A stretch of DNA of 64,000 bases from Flavobacteriaceae bacterium (GCA_018402385.1 JAGYJA010000011.1:186001-250000), one strand, 5' to 3'; positions 38,031-47,986 are shown, numbered from the stretch's first letter. Numbers and translations: made by a program. The notes: generated by a model not told the origin, from the sequence alone.

Positions 38031-38927
38031 TTTTTAAATAATATTACTTTATTTTCATCCTTTGTAAACCCTAATTGCAAAGGTAAAGTAATTGACTTTA
38101 AAGCAGTATCTAAATCGTTTAAAGCAAAGCTGCCTGTGAAAATAATGTCAGTATTTATATTTTCGGAAATGATTTGAATATCATAATGTCTCTCAAGTTC
38201 ATTTAAAACATGAATAAATTTTACACTTTCAAAAACTATTTTATTATTAAGCCAGGAAGGCTCTGTATATGTAATTTCTTCAGAATGGATAACACCATTA
38301 TAGACTTTATAAATATTTAAGGCAGGTAAATTTATAGAAGTTTGATCATGGGCAACATTTACTAAACCTTCATAACAGCTTATCTCAAATAAATCCTCTC
38401 TACTTTTAACATTGAAAGCAGTACCTAAAACTGTAACCTTACCTCTTGATGTTTCAACTTCAAAGGTTTCTCCTTTGGCTACTTTAAAAAAGGCTTCTCC
38501 ATCTAAAGTCACTTTTCTGGAAGTATTCCATTTTTTAGAATTAAAGCTTAAAATAGACTTTGAATTTAAGATTACAGTGGAATTATCAGGGAGGGTGATG
38601 GTTTTATTCTGGGCAATTTCTGTTTCTATTGTTGTAACAGAGGAATTAAAAAAAGTGAAATACAAACCGATACCTAAAATTAAAACTGCAGCAATGCGTA
38701 TAGCATATCTTATAAACTGGGCCTAAACTTCTTTTGCTTTTAGCTGCATATTCACTTTTTATATCTTCATAAGTTGCTTCGGAATCAAAGTTTGGTGCTT
38801 TAAAATGCTTGGCATTTTCTGACAATTTCATAAAAGAACTGTAGGCGTCTAATTTCTTAAACGCCTCAAGTTCCTCTTGGTTAAGCTCAAAATTTAACCA
38901 CTTTTTAACCAATTCTTCTTTTTTCAT
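38027..38927 (-). pseudogene. FecR family anti-sigma factor, one frameshift
   Basis: Start is taken at the ATG on 38927 ('MKKEELVKKWLNFELNQEEL'). The cytoplasmic N-terminal part runs to about 38720. The transmembrane segment 'FIRYAIRIAAVLILGIGLYF' and the periplasmic FecR domain ('NKTITLPDNSTVILNSKSIL', 'FEVETSRGKVTVLGTAFNVK', then a C-terminal DUF4974-like part) are in another frame. Deleting one G or C at 38720-38724 fuses them into a normal ~300-residue anti-sigma factor. It should hold the adjacent ECF sigma factor inactive until the receptor's STN domain signals. It overlaps the receptor start by 4 bp. Confidence 0.87.
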
Positions 38928-38981
38928 AGCAACTTCATCAATTATTAGACAACTATAGACCAAAAACTCCTACCATAAGTT

Positions 38982-39500
38982 TTATTTTAGTTCTTCGATT
39001 TCTTTTCTTAATTGTTCCAAAGCACTGTAAATTCTTTTTTCCACAGCTTTTCTAGAAATGTTTAGCAATTCCGCAATTTCTTGATGTTTTTTTCCCTCTA
39101 CACGATTTAATAGAAAGGCAACTCTTTTTTCTTCAGTTAATTTAGATAATGCCTTTTGATATTTTTCCAGATATTGCGCTTCCTCTAAAAGGAACTCGGG
39201 ATTTTCATTCGTTTGATTAGGTTGGGAATTTTTTGTGTAATTAAGCTTTACCTTTTCATGTTTGATTGCATTAAGAGTTAAATTATTTGCTACTGAAAAA
39301 AGAAAGCCCTTAGCTTTTTCTGGGGTTATTTTATTGCAGTTCTCCCAAAGTTTGATAAATGCTTCTTGTACCTTATCTTTTGGATTAAATTGTTCACCAT
39401 ATTTATAATAAATAAAATTGTACAGATCTTTTGAAAATTTTTCATAGATCCTAGAAAAAACAACCTCTTCACATATACTTTCAAAAAGCTTTTTTTTCAT
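38982..39500 (-). CDS. ECF RNA polymerase sigma factor (FecI-like)
   Basis: A 172-residue sigma-70 family protein. Region 2 is seen in 'LYNFIYYKYGEQFNPKDKVQ' and 'EAFIKLWENC', region 4 in 'LSKLTEEKRVAFLLNRVEGK' and 'HQEIAELLNISRKAVEKRIY' (helix-turn-helix). Bacteroidetes FecI-like factors drive their receptor operon when released by FecR. It lies 54 bp upstream of fecR on the same strand, giving the classic order sigma, anti-sigma, receptor. Confidence 0.93.
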   Translation of the reverse strand: MKKKLFESICEEVVFSRIYEKFSKDLYNFIYYKYGEQFNPKDKVQEAFIKLWENCNKITPEKAKGFLFSVANNLTLNAIKHEKVKLNYTKNSQPNQTNENPEFLLEEAQYLEKYQKALSKLTEEKRVAFLLNRVEGKKHQEIAELLNISRKAVEKRIYSALEQLRKEIEELK

Positions 39501-39594
39501 AAATTATTTATTGGTATTTTTATAATTCTAACAGCTAAGGTAGGAAAATACCCTTTTGAATTGTTGTATAGGTACATCAAAAAAAAATAAAAAG

Positions 39595-40254
39595 TTGAAT
39601 ATTTTCAAAAAAATTTTTCTGGTTTCACTCTTTTCCCTTTTTATATCTTGCTTTGAAAAGGAAGTAGAAATTATTGATAGTGAGCAAGAAAATATATTAC
39701 ATAAAGATTCCCCACTTTCAGATTTAATGAAAGCTGTTACCTCTCATGACGCCTCTTTTGACGATCGCATTGACGGCTCAGATTGCTTTAGCTTAATTTT
39801 CCCTTACAATATTTTGGTTAACGGACAATTTACTACGATTTCAAGTATTTATCAAATCAACCTGATTGGTGACCAAGATGAGGTAGAGTTACTTTTTCCT
39901 GTTACCATTGCTTTTGGAAATTATGAGACCAAAGTTTTGAATAATGAATCTCAGTTTGATAAAGTTTCTATAGCCTGTCAAAATGGTGAGTTATATAATT
40001 TGCATATAGATTGTGCCGAATTTGTATATCCATTTTCTTATGCTAAATACAATTTAATTAGTAGGAATTTTGATACCGAAATTGTTCTTTCTAAAAAAGA
40101 GTCATTTCAATTTTTAGTAAGTTTAAAAGAAGGTGATATTTATAAAATAAATTATCCCTTAAACATTATACTTTTTGACACTGATCATATTACTGTTCAC
40201 GAAAATCAATTTCTTCACAATCATATTTTAACAGCTTCTCAAGTTTGTGATTAA
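39595..40254 (+). CDS. Predicted lipoprotein of unknown function, divergent from the ECF sigma gene
   Basis: About 219 residues. The probable start is TTG at 39595 ('NIFKKIFLVSLFSLFISCFE', lipobox cysteine near residue 18); no ATG precedes the signal peptide in frame, and a long A run at 39579-39588 may hide an error. Features are 'DDRIDGSDCFSLIFPYNILV', 'CQNGELYNLHIDCAEFVYPF' and 'HNHILTASQVCD', with several cysteines. No known domain is recognised. Its divergent position beside a sigma/anti-sigma/receptor unit suggests a related role, but this is inference only. Confidence 0.7.
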   Translation: MNIFKKIFLVSLFSLFISCFEKEVEIIDSEQENILHKDSPLSDLMKAVTSHDASFDDRIDGSDCFSLIFPYNILVNGQFTTISSIYQINLIGDQDEVELLFPVTIAFGNYETKVLNNESQFDKVSIACQNGELYNLHIDCAEFVYPFSYAKYNLISRNFDTEIVLSKKESFQFLVSLKEGDIYKINYPLNIILFDTDHITVHENQFLHNHILTASQVCD

Positions 40255-40400
40255 CTTTTATTATAAGACCGATTATCTTTCCTTTTTAAACCCTATTTGT
40301 AGGTGTTTTTTGTGTTAAATATTTACTAAAGTAACAATTGCCGGTAGTAATTAGCTTTTCGTAGTTGTCCTTACTGTAATTAACAACTAAAAAAATTAAT

Positions 40401-42232
40401 ATGAAAAATCTAGTAAAAATTACATTTTTAGCTTTGGTACTGTTTGGGTTTACATCCTGCTCAAATGATGATGACGGGGGCACCCCCACACCTGATGGAG
40501 TTACAATTTCAGATTTTGTTGCTTCAAATGCTGATTATTCTTCACTTGCTGCAGCACTTGATGCCGCAGGTTTAACTGCTACGCTTTCGAGTCAGGGAGA
40601 ATTCACCGTTTTTGCTCCAAACAATGCTGCCTTTACTGCTTTTTTAAATGCAAACGGGTTTGCATCCCTAGATGATGTTCCAGTCGATGCTTTGAGAGAA
40701 ATTTTACTCAATCACGTAGTTACAGGAACAAATCTATCCAGTGATTTAACCACCGGATATATTACTTCTCTGGGAACCGGAGCAAGTTCCTCAGAAAATT
40801 TAAGTTTATTTATCAATACCACATCTGGCGTTGAAATCAATGGCGTTTCTGAAGTAACCCAAGCTGATATAACTGTTGATAATGGAGTTATTCACGCAGT
40901 AGATGCTGTGATTGGTATTCCAAATATTACCACACAGGCATTAGCAAACCCACAGTTTTCAGTTTTGGTAGATGCTTTGATTGCTGGCTAGTGATTCAAA
41001 CATCAATTATGTTGATTTACTTTCAGGAACAGCTGCATCACCATTTACTGTATTTGCTCCCACAAACGATTCATTTACAGCTCTACTTGCTGGATTGGGG
41101 TTGAATTCTTTGAATGATATCCCACAAGACTTATTGCAAATTGTATTAAATTATCACGTGATCGCCGGTGCAAATGTTCGTGCAGAAGATTTGGTCAATG
41201 GAGGAACAGCAACCACATTTCAGGGTGAAGACTTAACCTTTGATTTAACCGATGGGGCTAAAATTATCGATGCAACAGGAACCCCCACAAACATCGTAGT
41301 GACGAATGTTCAAACTGGTAATGGTGTCGTTCATGCAATTGATAAAGTATTACTGCCGCAAGCAGCTATTGATATTGTTGACCCTACAATCGCCGGTCTT
41401 GCCATGATGACTCCAGATTTATCAACGTTAGCAGAAGCTCTTCAAATAACAGGTTTAGACTCCAGTGCTCAATGACAGAGATGCTGAGTTTACTGTATTT
41501 GCTCCCAATAATGAAGCATTTAATATCTTTTTAGGAGGTGCATCTCTCAATGATGTGCCAGTTGATGTCTTAACTCAGGTAATTTTGAACCATGCATTAA
41601 CGGGTACATTTTTATCAACCGATTTGTCAACTTCATACACAACAACGCTTGCAACATTTGATGGAACAGATAACAATTTAAGCCTTTACATCAACACAGA
41701 CAGTGGTGTGACACTAAATGGAATATCAAATGTAGCGTCAGCAGATATACCAGCAGCAAATGGAGTTGTACACGTTGTAGATGCGGTCATTAACTTACCC
41801 ACAGTGGTTACTTTTGCAGTAGCAGACCCCACTTTTAGCAATCTTGTTGCAGCATTAACACGACCAGATCAGCCTGATTTTGTCAGCATACTTTCAACTC
41901 AAAACGGAACAAGTCCGGCACCTTTCACCGTTTTTGCACCAACAGATCAAGCATTTGCTGATTTATTAGTAGAATTAGGAGTTGGTGGTTTAGATGATAT
42001 TGATGGACCCACATTAACAGCGGTTTTAAATATGCATGTAATAGCCGAAGCCAATGTTAGAGCAGAAGACCTCGTCAATGGTCCGGTAACCACCCTGGGA
42101 GGTGAAATAATTATTGATGCCGGAAATGCAACAATTACAGATCCAAATGGACGGGTTAGTAATATTGTTGTAGTAAATGTACAAGCTTCAAACGGCGTAA
42201 TTCACGCATTAGATAAGGTAATACTTCCATAA
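40401..42232 (+). pseudogene. Lipoprotein with four fasciclin (FAS1) domains, two frameshifts
   Basis: Three pieces (40401-40991, 40981-41475, 41465-42232) form one protein of ~610 residues. It has a lipobox ('LFGFTSCSNDDDGG') and four FAS1 domains, each showing 'FTVFAPNNxAF', 'LLNHVVTG'-type H1/H2 motifs and 'NGVIHAVDxVI'. FAS1 proteins mediate adhesion or polysaccharide binding on the cell surface. Changing GG to G at about 40985-40986 gives 'DALIAASDSN', and CC to C at about 41461-41462 gives 'GLDSVLNDRDAEF', restoring one frame. Flanking spacing suggests a single-gene unit ending at the terminator at 42262. Confidence 0.88.
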
Positions 42233-42261
42233 TTTGGTTTTATTAAATTTTAGTTAATTAG

Positions 42262-42295
42262 AAAAGGCTGTCTGGAGAGGCAGCCTTTTGTTTTA
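42262..42295 (+). terminator. Rho-independent terminator after the fasciclin gene
   Basis: AAAAGGCTG and CAGCCTTTT arms flank TCTGGAGAGG and are followed by GTTTT. Confidence 0.85.
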
Positions 42296-42316
42296 AAATT
42301 ATTCCTAAAAACCATC

Positions 42317-42347
42317 TTTGATACTCAACAACATATCCTTATCTTTG
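42317..42347 (+). promoter_or_regulatory. Bacteroidetes-type promoter of ffh
   Basis: TTTG at 42317-42320 and TATCTTTG at 42340-42347 are separated by 19 bp, the best match to the TTTG/TAnnTTTG consensus in the window. The ATG is at 42373. Confidence 0.7.
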
Positions 42348-42372
42348 TACTCCTTAAAATGAAGTAAATACT

Positions 42373-43701
42373 ATGTTTGATAACCTAAGTGAAAAGTTAG
42401 ATAAAGCACTACACGTCCTAAAAGGACACGGAAGCATTACAGAGGTAAACGTTGCAGAAACACTCAAAGAAGTAAGAAGAGCTTTACTTGATGCCGATGT
42501 TAACTTTAAGATAGCCAAAGAATTCACCAATACCGTTAAAGAAAAAGCACTGGGTCAAAATGTTTTAACAACATTACAACCCGGTCAACTGATGGTTAAA
42601 CTCGTCAAAGACGAGTTGACAGAGCTCATGGGAGGGGATGCCGAAGGAATAAATCTAAGTGGCAACCCCACAGTCATTTTAATGTCAGGTTTGCAAGGTA
42701 GTGGTAAAACAACATTTTCAGGAAAACTGGCAAATTACCTAAAGACAAAAAAATCAAAAAAACCACTTTTGGTTGCTTGTGATGTGTATCGCCCAGCGGC
42801 AATCAATCAGCTGCATGTTGTGGGAGACCAGATTGGGGTGGAAGTTTTTAGTGATGAAGGAAATAAGAATCCGGTACAAATAGCACAAAATGCGATTACA
42901 CACGCCAAACAAAATGGTTTTAATGTAGTCATTATCGATACCGCTGGACGACTTGCGGTTGATGAAGAGATGATGACCGAAATTTCAAATGTACATAAAG
43001 CTGTAAATCCACAAGAAACACTTTTTGTTGTGGATGCTATGACCGGTCAGGATGCTGTCAATACCGCAAAGGCATTTAATGAAAGATTAAATTTTGACGG
43101 AGTTATATTAACAAAGCTAGACGGTGACACTAGGGGTGGTGCGGCCATTTCTATTAAAAGTGTTGTCAATAAACCTATTAAATTCATTGGTACCGGTGAA
43201 AAAATGGATGCGATTGATGTGTTCTATCCAAACCGTATGGCTGATAGAATTTTGGGTATGGGAGATGTGGTTTCCCTTGTTGAAAGAGCTCAAGAGCAAT
43301 ATGATGAAGAAGAAGCCCGAAAGATTCAAAAGAAAATTGCCAAAAATCAATTTGGTTTTGATGATTTTTTAAGTCAGATTCAACAAATCAAAAAGATGGG
43401 GAGCATGAAAGACCTGGTTGGTATGATTCCCGGCGCCGGAAAAGCACTTAAAGATGTTGATCTTGATGATGATTCATTTAAACACATAGAGGCCATTATT
43501 CACTCGATGACTCCAGAGGAAAGAAGCAATCCAACTTTAATTAATTCAAGCAGGAAAAAACGAATTGGAAAAGGAAGCGGAACCTCTGTTCAAGAAGTGA
43601 ATCAATTGATGAAGCAATTTAACCAGATGAGCAAAATGATGAAAATGATGCAAGGTGGCGGAGGTAAAAAGATGATGCAAATGATGGGGAAAATGCGATA
43701 G
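42373..43701 (+). CDS. ffh: Signal recognition particle protein Ffh
   Basis: A 442-residue SRP GTPase that binds signal peptides and 4.5S RNA and docks to FtsY (30651). Its NG domain has G1 'GLQGSGKTTFSGK', 'DVYRPAAINQL', 'DTAGR' and 'TKLDGDTRGGAAIS'. The methionine-rich M domain begins near residue 325 and ends 'KMMKMMQGGGGKKMMQMMGK'. Length and all motifs are normal. A GxxExxY cassette begins 33 bp after its stop. Confidence 0.97.
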   Translation: MFDNLSEKLDKALHVLKGHGSITEVNVAETLKEVRRALLDADVNFKIAKEFTNTVKEKALGQNVLTTLQPGQLMVKLVKDELTELMGGDAEGINLSGNPTVILMSGLQGSGKTTFSGKLANYLKTKKSKKPLLVACDVYRPAAINQLHVVGDQIGVEVFSDEGNKNPVQIAQNAITHAKQNGFNVVIIDTAGRLAVDEEMMTEISNVHKAVNPQETLFVVDAMTGQDAVNTAKAFNERLNFDGVILTKLDGDTRGGAAISIKSVVNKPIKFIGTGEKMDAIDVFYPNRMADRILGMGDVVSLVERAQEQYDEEEARKIQKKIAKNQFGFDDFLSQIQQIKKMGSMKDLVGMIPGAGKALKDVDLDDDSFKHIEAIIHSMTPEERSNPTLINSSRKKRIGKGSGTSVQEVNQLMKQFNQMSKMMKMMQGGGGKKMMQMMGKMR

Positions 43702-43733
43702 TTATAAAGATTTTAGTCTTTTAAAAAAAGAAT

Positions 43734-44234
43734 CCACGAATGCACTAATAATTTTCTATTCGTGTGGCATCTAAATATAGATTATGCCAGATCTTATTCT
43801 TAAAAAAGAAAGTTATTCACTTCTAGGTGTTTTATTTGATGTTCATAATCAACTAGGGTCTGGTTTTTCAGAAATTGTTTACAAAGATGCTCTTGAGTAC
43901 GAATTTAAGGCCTTAAACATTCCTTTTGAAAGGGAGAAAGAATATAAAGTTAAATATAAAGACGTAGTTTTAAAACACAAGTTTTATGCTGATTTTGTTG
44001 TCTTTGAAAAAATAATCCTTGAAGTAAAATCTTGTGAAATATTTACAGATTCTCATATCGCTCAATGTATAAATTATTTAAAGATTTCAAACAATAAATT
44101 AGCTTTATTAGTAAACTTTAAACAGGACAAATTAGATTATAGAAGAATAGTTTTATGAACGTCCTAAACTCCAACTTTTGGAAGTTTTTGAAAGTGAAAA
44201 GCTAAAACAAAGAAAATCATTTGTGCATTCGTGG
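43734..44234. mobile_element. GxxExxY gene cassette bounded by 25-bp imperfect inverted repeats
   Basis: The left end at 43734-43758 and the right end at 44210-44234 are inverted copies matching at 22 of 25 positions, built on CCACGAATGCAC. The left end can also fold with a nearby ATTCGTG (43758-43764). Between them lies only the GxxExxY gene. The cassette separates ffh from folD and has no transposase. Mobility is inferred. Confidence 0.6.
43784..44158 (+). CDS. GxxExxY family protein (PD-(D/E)XK nuclease-like)
   Basis: A 124-residue protein. The name motif is G27-F-S-E30-I-V-Y33. Together with D70 ('KFYADFVV') and E80-V-K82 ('IILEVKS') it gives the spacing of a PD-(D/E)XK nuclease active site, as in the PDDEXK_3 family. 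Members occur sporadically, often in several copies, in Bacteroidota genomes and lack a settled function. The gene fills the space between two inverted repeats (43734-43758 and 44210-44234). Codon use resembles its neighbours. An endonuclease role, in mobility or DNA/RNA cleavage, is inference. Confidence 0.9.
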   Translation: MPDLILKKESYSLLGVLFDVHNQLGSGFSEIVYKDALEYEFKALNIPFEREKEYKVKYKDVVLKHKFYADFVVFEKIILEVKSCEIFTDSHIAQCINYLKISNNKLALLVNFKQDKLDYRRIVL

Positions 44235-44338
44235 CAAATCCTTAAGTAATTAAATGATATTGCTAGAGTATCTACAAACAACAATACAATAATATAATTG
44301 ATAACACTTTTGATAATAATTTATAAAATTTCCTCAAA

Positions 44339-45223
44339 ATGACAATCCTCGACGGCAGAAAAGTATCAAACGACATTAAAAATGAAATTGCGGCAGAAGT
44401 TGACCAGATGAGAGCTCGAGGCGAAAAAGTGCCTCACCTTGCAGCCGTGATTGTGGGAAATGATGGAGCTAGTTTGACTTATGTTGCCAGTAAAGTAAAG
44501 GCTTGTGAGCGAGTGGGTTTTGAATCAACCATGGTTAGGCTTCCTCACACAACAAGTGAGTTAGAATTGCTTCAAAAAATCAAAGAACTCAACTTAAATG
44601 ATGATATAGATGGGTTTATTATTCAATTACCACTTCCACCACAAATTAACACTCAAAAAGTTTTAATGGCAGTTGACCCCTCAAAAGATGTTGATGGTTT
44701 TCATCCGGAAAATTTTGGTAAAATGGCATTGGATATGAGCACTTTTATTCCGGCTACACCCTTTGGAATATTAGAACTTTTAGAGCGTTATAAAGTAGAA
44801 ACCAATGGAAAACACACTGTGGTAATTGGTAGAAGTCACATTGTAGGACGTCCCATGAGTATCCTTATGGGAAGAAAAGGATGGCCTGGCAACTCCACGG
44901 TTACACTAACTCATAGCCACACAAAAAATATCACCCAAATTACCTCTCAGGCAGATATCATCATATCAGCACTTGGAGTGCCCAATTTTCTAAAAGCTGA
45001 AATGGTTAAAGATGGTGCGGTAATAATTGATGTGGGAATCACCCGTGTTGAAGATGAAAATCATCCCAAAGGCTATGTGATTACAGGTGATGTTGATTTT
45101 GAAAATGTGAGTAAAAAAGCTTCATTTATCACACCGGTTCCGGGAGGAGTTGGCCCAATGACTATCGCGATGTTGCTTAAAAACACTTTGATAGCAAGAG
45201 ATCAAAGAAATAAGAAAGACTAA
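44339..45223 (+). CDS. folD: Bifunctional methylenetetrahydrofolate dehydrogenase/cyclohydrolase FolD
   Basis: A 294-residue enzyme interconverting 5,10-methylene- and 10-formyl-tetrahydrofolate for purine and formyl-methionine synthesis. Motifs are 'YVASKVKACERVGF' (catalytic lysine), 'GFIIQLPLPPQI', 'KDVDGFHPENFG', the NADP-binding 'VVIGRSHIVGRPMSILM' and the ending 'ITPVPGGVGPMTIAMLL'. All are intact. It converges with the AI-2E transporter gene. Confidence 0.97.
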   Translation: MTILDGRKVSNDIKNEIAAEVDQMRARGEKVPHLAAVIVGNDGASLTYVASKVKACERVGFESTMVRLPHTTSELELLQKIKELNLNDDIDGFIIQLPLPPQINTQKVLMAVDPSKDVDGFHPENFGKMALDMSTFIPATPFGILELLERYKVETNGKHTVVIGRSHIVGRPMSILMGRKGWPGNSTVTLTHSHTKNITQITSQADIIISALGVPNFLKAEMVKDGAVIIDVGITRVEDENHPKGYVITGDVDFENVSKKASFITPVPGGVGPMTIAMLLKNTLIARDQRNKKD

Positions 45224-45237
45224 TTAAAAGTCAAAAT

Positions 45238-46245
45238 TTACCTCACTACAAACTCTTCTTTGTAAATTCTTAGCACAACTAAAAATAGACTTATCAATAA
45301 GGGACCAAAAATTAGTCCAATAAAACCAAAAAGAGGTACACCTATAATAACTCCAATGAGGGTTATAAGAGGGTGAATATTTGCAAGTTTTTTTTGAACG
45401 ATAATCCTAAATAAATTGTCTGTACTGCCCACAATTACAATTCCATAAATAAGAATACCAATGGCCTCAAAATTTTGTCCTGTTGAAAACAAAATGATAA
45501 CAACAGGCACAATGCCAATAGCTGTTCCAATAAACGGAATCATCGACCCAACAGCTGTAATTACAAACCAAAACCACGGATTGGGTACTCCAAAGATAAA
45601 AAAGCCAAGCAAGGCTACAAATCCCTGAATAATTGCAATTAAAGGAATACCAATTGCATTTGATTTTACGACACTATTCACTTCTTTACCAATAATGCTA
45701 ATATTTTCAGGGCGCATGGGGAAATAGGTGTAAATAGACTCTATAAATTCTTTTCTGTTGACGAGCATATAGTAAAGCAGAAAATACATTATACTTAATG
45801 CAATAAATATATTAAAAGTACTTCCTAGAAGATTTTGAATGTTATTTGAAACCCAATCTGCAGCTTCTTGAGAGTCAAAAGAATTTAGAAACTCAATGTT
45901 GAATTGATTTTCTATAATTGAAAAATTTTCTTTTAACATAGAAATCAAAGATTCAAGTTTGTTCAAAGCATTTTTAACCTTATTTGAAAGCATCAAAACA
46001 ATCAAACTAATTGGTATCAATATGCCAACAAAAGAGATGAGCATAATTAGGCTTGCAGCAAGAGAAGGGTTCCAACCTTTTTTTACTAATTTTGCCATAG
46101 AATTCTTTGACATAATATAGAGCGTAATCGCGCCTAAAAGTCCACTTAAATAGGGAGCCAGCTCCAAAAAAATCAATAAGCCAAGTAACAATATTAAAAT
46201 AAGTGTAAATACTTGCCTGATGATGTCTTGGTGAATTCGTTGCAT
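45238..46245 (-). CDS. AI-2E (PerM) family transporter
   Basis: A 335-residue inner-membrane protein with about eight hydrophobic segments. It matches the AI-2E/PerM family: an N-terminal helical hairpin ('LLGLLIFLELAPYLSGLLGA'), a coiled soluble region (~80-130), then 'GIPLIAIIQGFVALLGFFIF' and 'FIGTAIGIVPVVIILF' and the final 'GVPLFGFIGLIFGPLLISL'. Members export autoinducer-2 or exchange sodium/protons; substrate is not predictable here. It begins 2 bp after the methyltransferase gene, so the two are cotranscribed. Confidence 0.92.
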   Translation of the reverse strand: MQRIHQDIIRQVFTLILILLLGLLIFLELAPYLSGLLGAITLYIMSKNSMAKLVKKGWNPSLAASLIMLISFVGILIPISLIVLMLSNKVKNALNKLESLISMLKENFSIIENQFNIEFLNSFDSQEAADWVSNNIQNLLGSTFNIFIALSIMYFLLYYMLVNRKEFIESIYTYFPMRPENISIIGKEVNSVVKSNAIGIPLIAIIQGFVALLGFFIFGVPNPWFWFVITAVGSMIPFIGTAIGIVPVVIILFSTGQNFEAIGILIYGIVIVGSTDNLFRIIVQKKLANIHPLITLIGVIIGVPLFGFIGLIFGPLLISLFLVVLRIYKEEFVVR

Positions 46246-46247
46246 CT

Positions 46248-47861
46248 TTATTTAAGAATTAGGTAATGAATACTAACAGTAGCTATGTCAGAATCAGGAT
46301 ATTTCGTAAAATTTTTCTTAACACTTTTTAACCCTATTTCATTTATAACTTTTAAAAAGACATCAAGTTCAACAATGTATTGGTCTGAAAAACCGTGTGT
46401 AGCATCATAAGCAGTGACTGCAGTTTTACCAATATTTTTTGCTGCAATTTCCGGGGGTAGCGTGTGAAGTTCAATGAGGAGTAAACCAAACTTACTAATA
46501 TAGGGCTCCCATTTCATAAAGTGCTCTTTTAAATTGAGTTCAACTTCCAAATTTGAAAGTTTTCTGCCCCTGTAAGCAAAAGCACCTGTTGAGGATGATG
46601 TGTTTTTTGTGACCTTTTTATTGGGTTCAGACCACATTCTGTTGTGGTCTAAAAAGGTTCTTACGTTGAGTAAATCATTTAAGTGAATGGCATAATCTTC
46701 AAAAATATCTTTTTCAAGTTGTTCCGGTTTGCCAATATCTCCCCAAATTACTTTAGCCCATATATCGGCATTCACAAGATTTGCACGCGTTACTTTTAAG
46801 GCTTCTTTGTTGTAATCTACACCAACCAAAAATAATGGGTAATCCTCTAGTAAGCTTCCTCTTAATGTGCGTTGTTCAATTACATCAAAAAGGTGAATTA
46901 AAAAGGCACCATTGCCACATCCCATATCAAGAATACCTTTAGGTTGTTCTTCGATGGGTTTGTTAAATATTTCAATGACGATAGTGTCAATTTGTCTAAA
47001 ATAGGTAGTGTGAGCTCCTCCACTTCCCCAAACATTCATCACACGGTCAACATGAATTTCTGCCTTATTCTTTGATGTATTTCTCAACGAGGAAAAGTCG
47101 CCAAATAATAAATCCTCAATGTTGTTAAAAGTGGGTATGTAAGAAACGGTAACACCATAAGCACTGGCTCTTTTGGCAAAAAACAATCCTTTTTCAGTAA
47201 ACCTGTAGGTGTTTTCTTTTTTGGTAAACCATTCCAGATGGGTGTAAAAGTCAAGAATTTTACTAAAACTTTCAGGGTCTTCATGGTATTCATCTGCTTT
47301 GAAGGATGCTTCCATAAAATATTTATGAAAAAAACCATTCATAGCTAAAGTAACTGTTAATGGACCAACCAAAGCTCCCTCTATATGTTTTGTTATTTGA
47401 TTTTGGACAGAGGAGATTTCAGTATTTTCATTTGTATTAAAGAAAGGTTTTTGAAACTCATCAATGATTTTTTGGATTTTATAGAAATCTGCAGGATTTG
47501 ATTTTCTGGGATGGAAATTTCTTGATACTTCTAAAAATTCAACAGCAATTTGATATTTTTCAAAAAGCGAAAATGCAATTTCACTTTTTGAATTTATTTG
47601 AATAAAAACTTCATCTTTAAAGTTGTCTGATTGATAGTCAAGCCAACCTTGAGAGGCAAGCATTCGCAAAGCAACATTCAAATAACCATCATTGGCCTGG
47701 CTTGATTTGTTGAGTTTTTTGAGAGTTGTGTTTTTACTTGATATAAGTTCTTTGGTAATCCCTTTTTTATAGAATTGATATGCAACCGGTGCAATCGCAA
47801 TGCCGTCTAAATGCCTGAAAAGCTCTTCACGAAAAGCAGATTTCTCCTTATTGGTTAACAT
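46248..47861 (-). CDS. Class I SAM-dependent methyltransferase with N-terminal helical domain
   Basis: A 537-residue protein. The methyltransferase core begins near residue 300, with motif I 'GILDMGCGNGAFLIHLFDVI' and motif II-like 'FLVGVDYNKEALKVTRANLV'. The N-terminal ~280 residues look like winged-helix/dimerisation segments seen in large O-methyltransferase-like or polyketide-associated methyltransferases ('LASQGWLDYQ', 'FYTHLEWFTKKENTYRFTEK'). The C-terminal part contains 'HFMKWEPYISKFGLLLIELH'. The substrate is unknown and no biosynthetic cluster surrounds it. It is cotranscribed with the AI-2E transporter gene. Confidence 0.85.
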   Translation of the reverse strand: MLTNKEKSAFREELFRHLDGIAIAPVAYQFYKKGITKELISSKNTTLKKLNKSSQANDGYLNVALRMLASQGWLDYQSDNFKDEVFIQINSKSEIAFSLFEKYQIAVEFLEVSRNFHPRKSNPADFYKIQKIIDEFQKPFFNTNENTEISSVQNQITKHIEGALVGPLTVTLAMNGFFHKYFMEASFKADEYHEDPESFSKILDFYTHLEWFTKKENTYRFTEKGLFFAKRASAYGVTVSYIPTFNNIEDLLFGDFSSLRNTSKNKAEIHVDRVMNVWGSGGAHTTYFRQIDTIVIEIFNKPIEEQPKGILDMGCGNGAFLIHLFDVIEQRTLRGSLLEDYPLFLVGVDYNKEALKVTRANLVNADIWAKVIWGDIGKPEQLEKDIFEDYAIHLNDLLNVRTFLDHNRMWSEPNKKVTKNTSSSTGAFAYRGRKLSNLEVELNLKEHFMKWEPYISKFGLLLIELHTLPPEIAAKNIGKTAVTAYDATHGFSDQYIVELDVFLKVINEIGLKSVKKNFTKYPDSDIATVSIHYLILK

Positions 47862-47931
47862 TTTTTAATTTAATGGTTGTTGTAAATATACAATTAAGTT
47901 AAAAGAATTTTACAACTTTTAAAAAAACCAA

Positions 47932-47963
47932 AAAATCCTCTTAGAGATTTCTAAAAGGATTTT
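47932..47963 (-). terminator. Terminator hairpin after the 47987 lipoprotein gene
   Basis: AAAATCCT and AGGATTTT arms lie just beyond the stop of the minus-strand lipoprotein gene, with an A-rich plus-strand tract (T on the minus strand) beyond. Confidence 0.7.
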
Positions 47964-47986
47964 GTGTTTATTAAAGAGAGAGATTT

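Noticed and set aside
40981-41475. Three separate fasciclin genes at 40401, 40981 and 41465
   Set aside because: The later pieces lack signal peptides and starts, and begin mid-domain; two single-base corrections give one four-domain protein.
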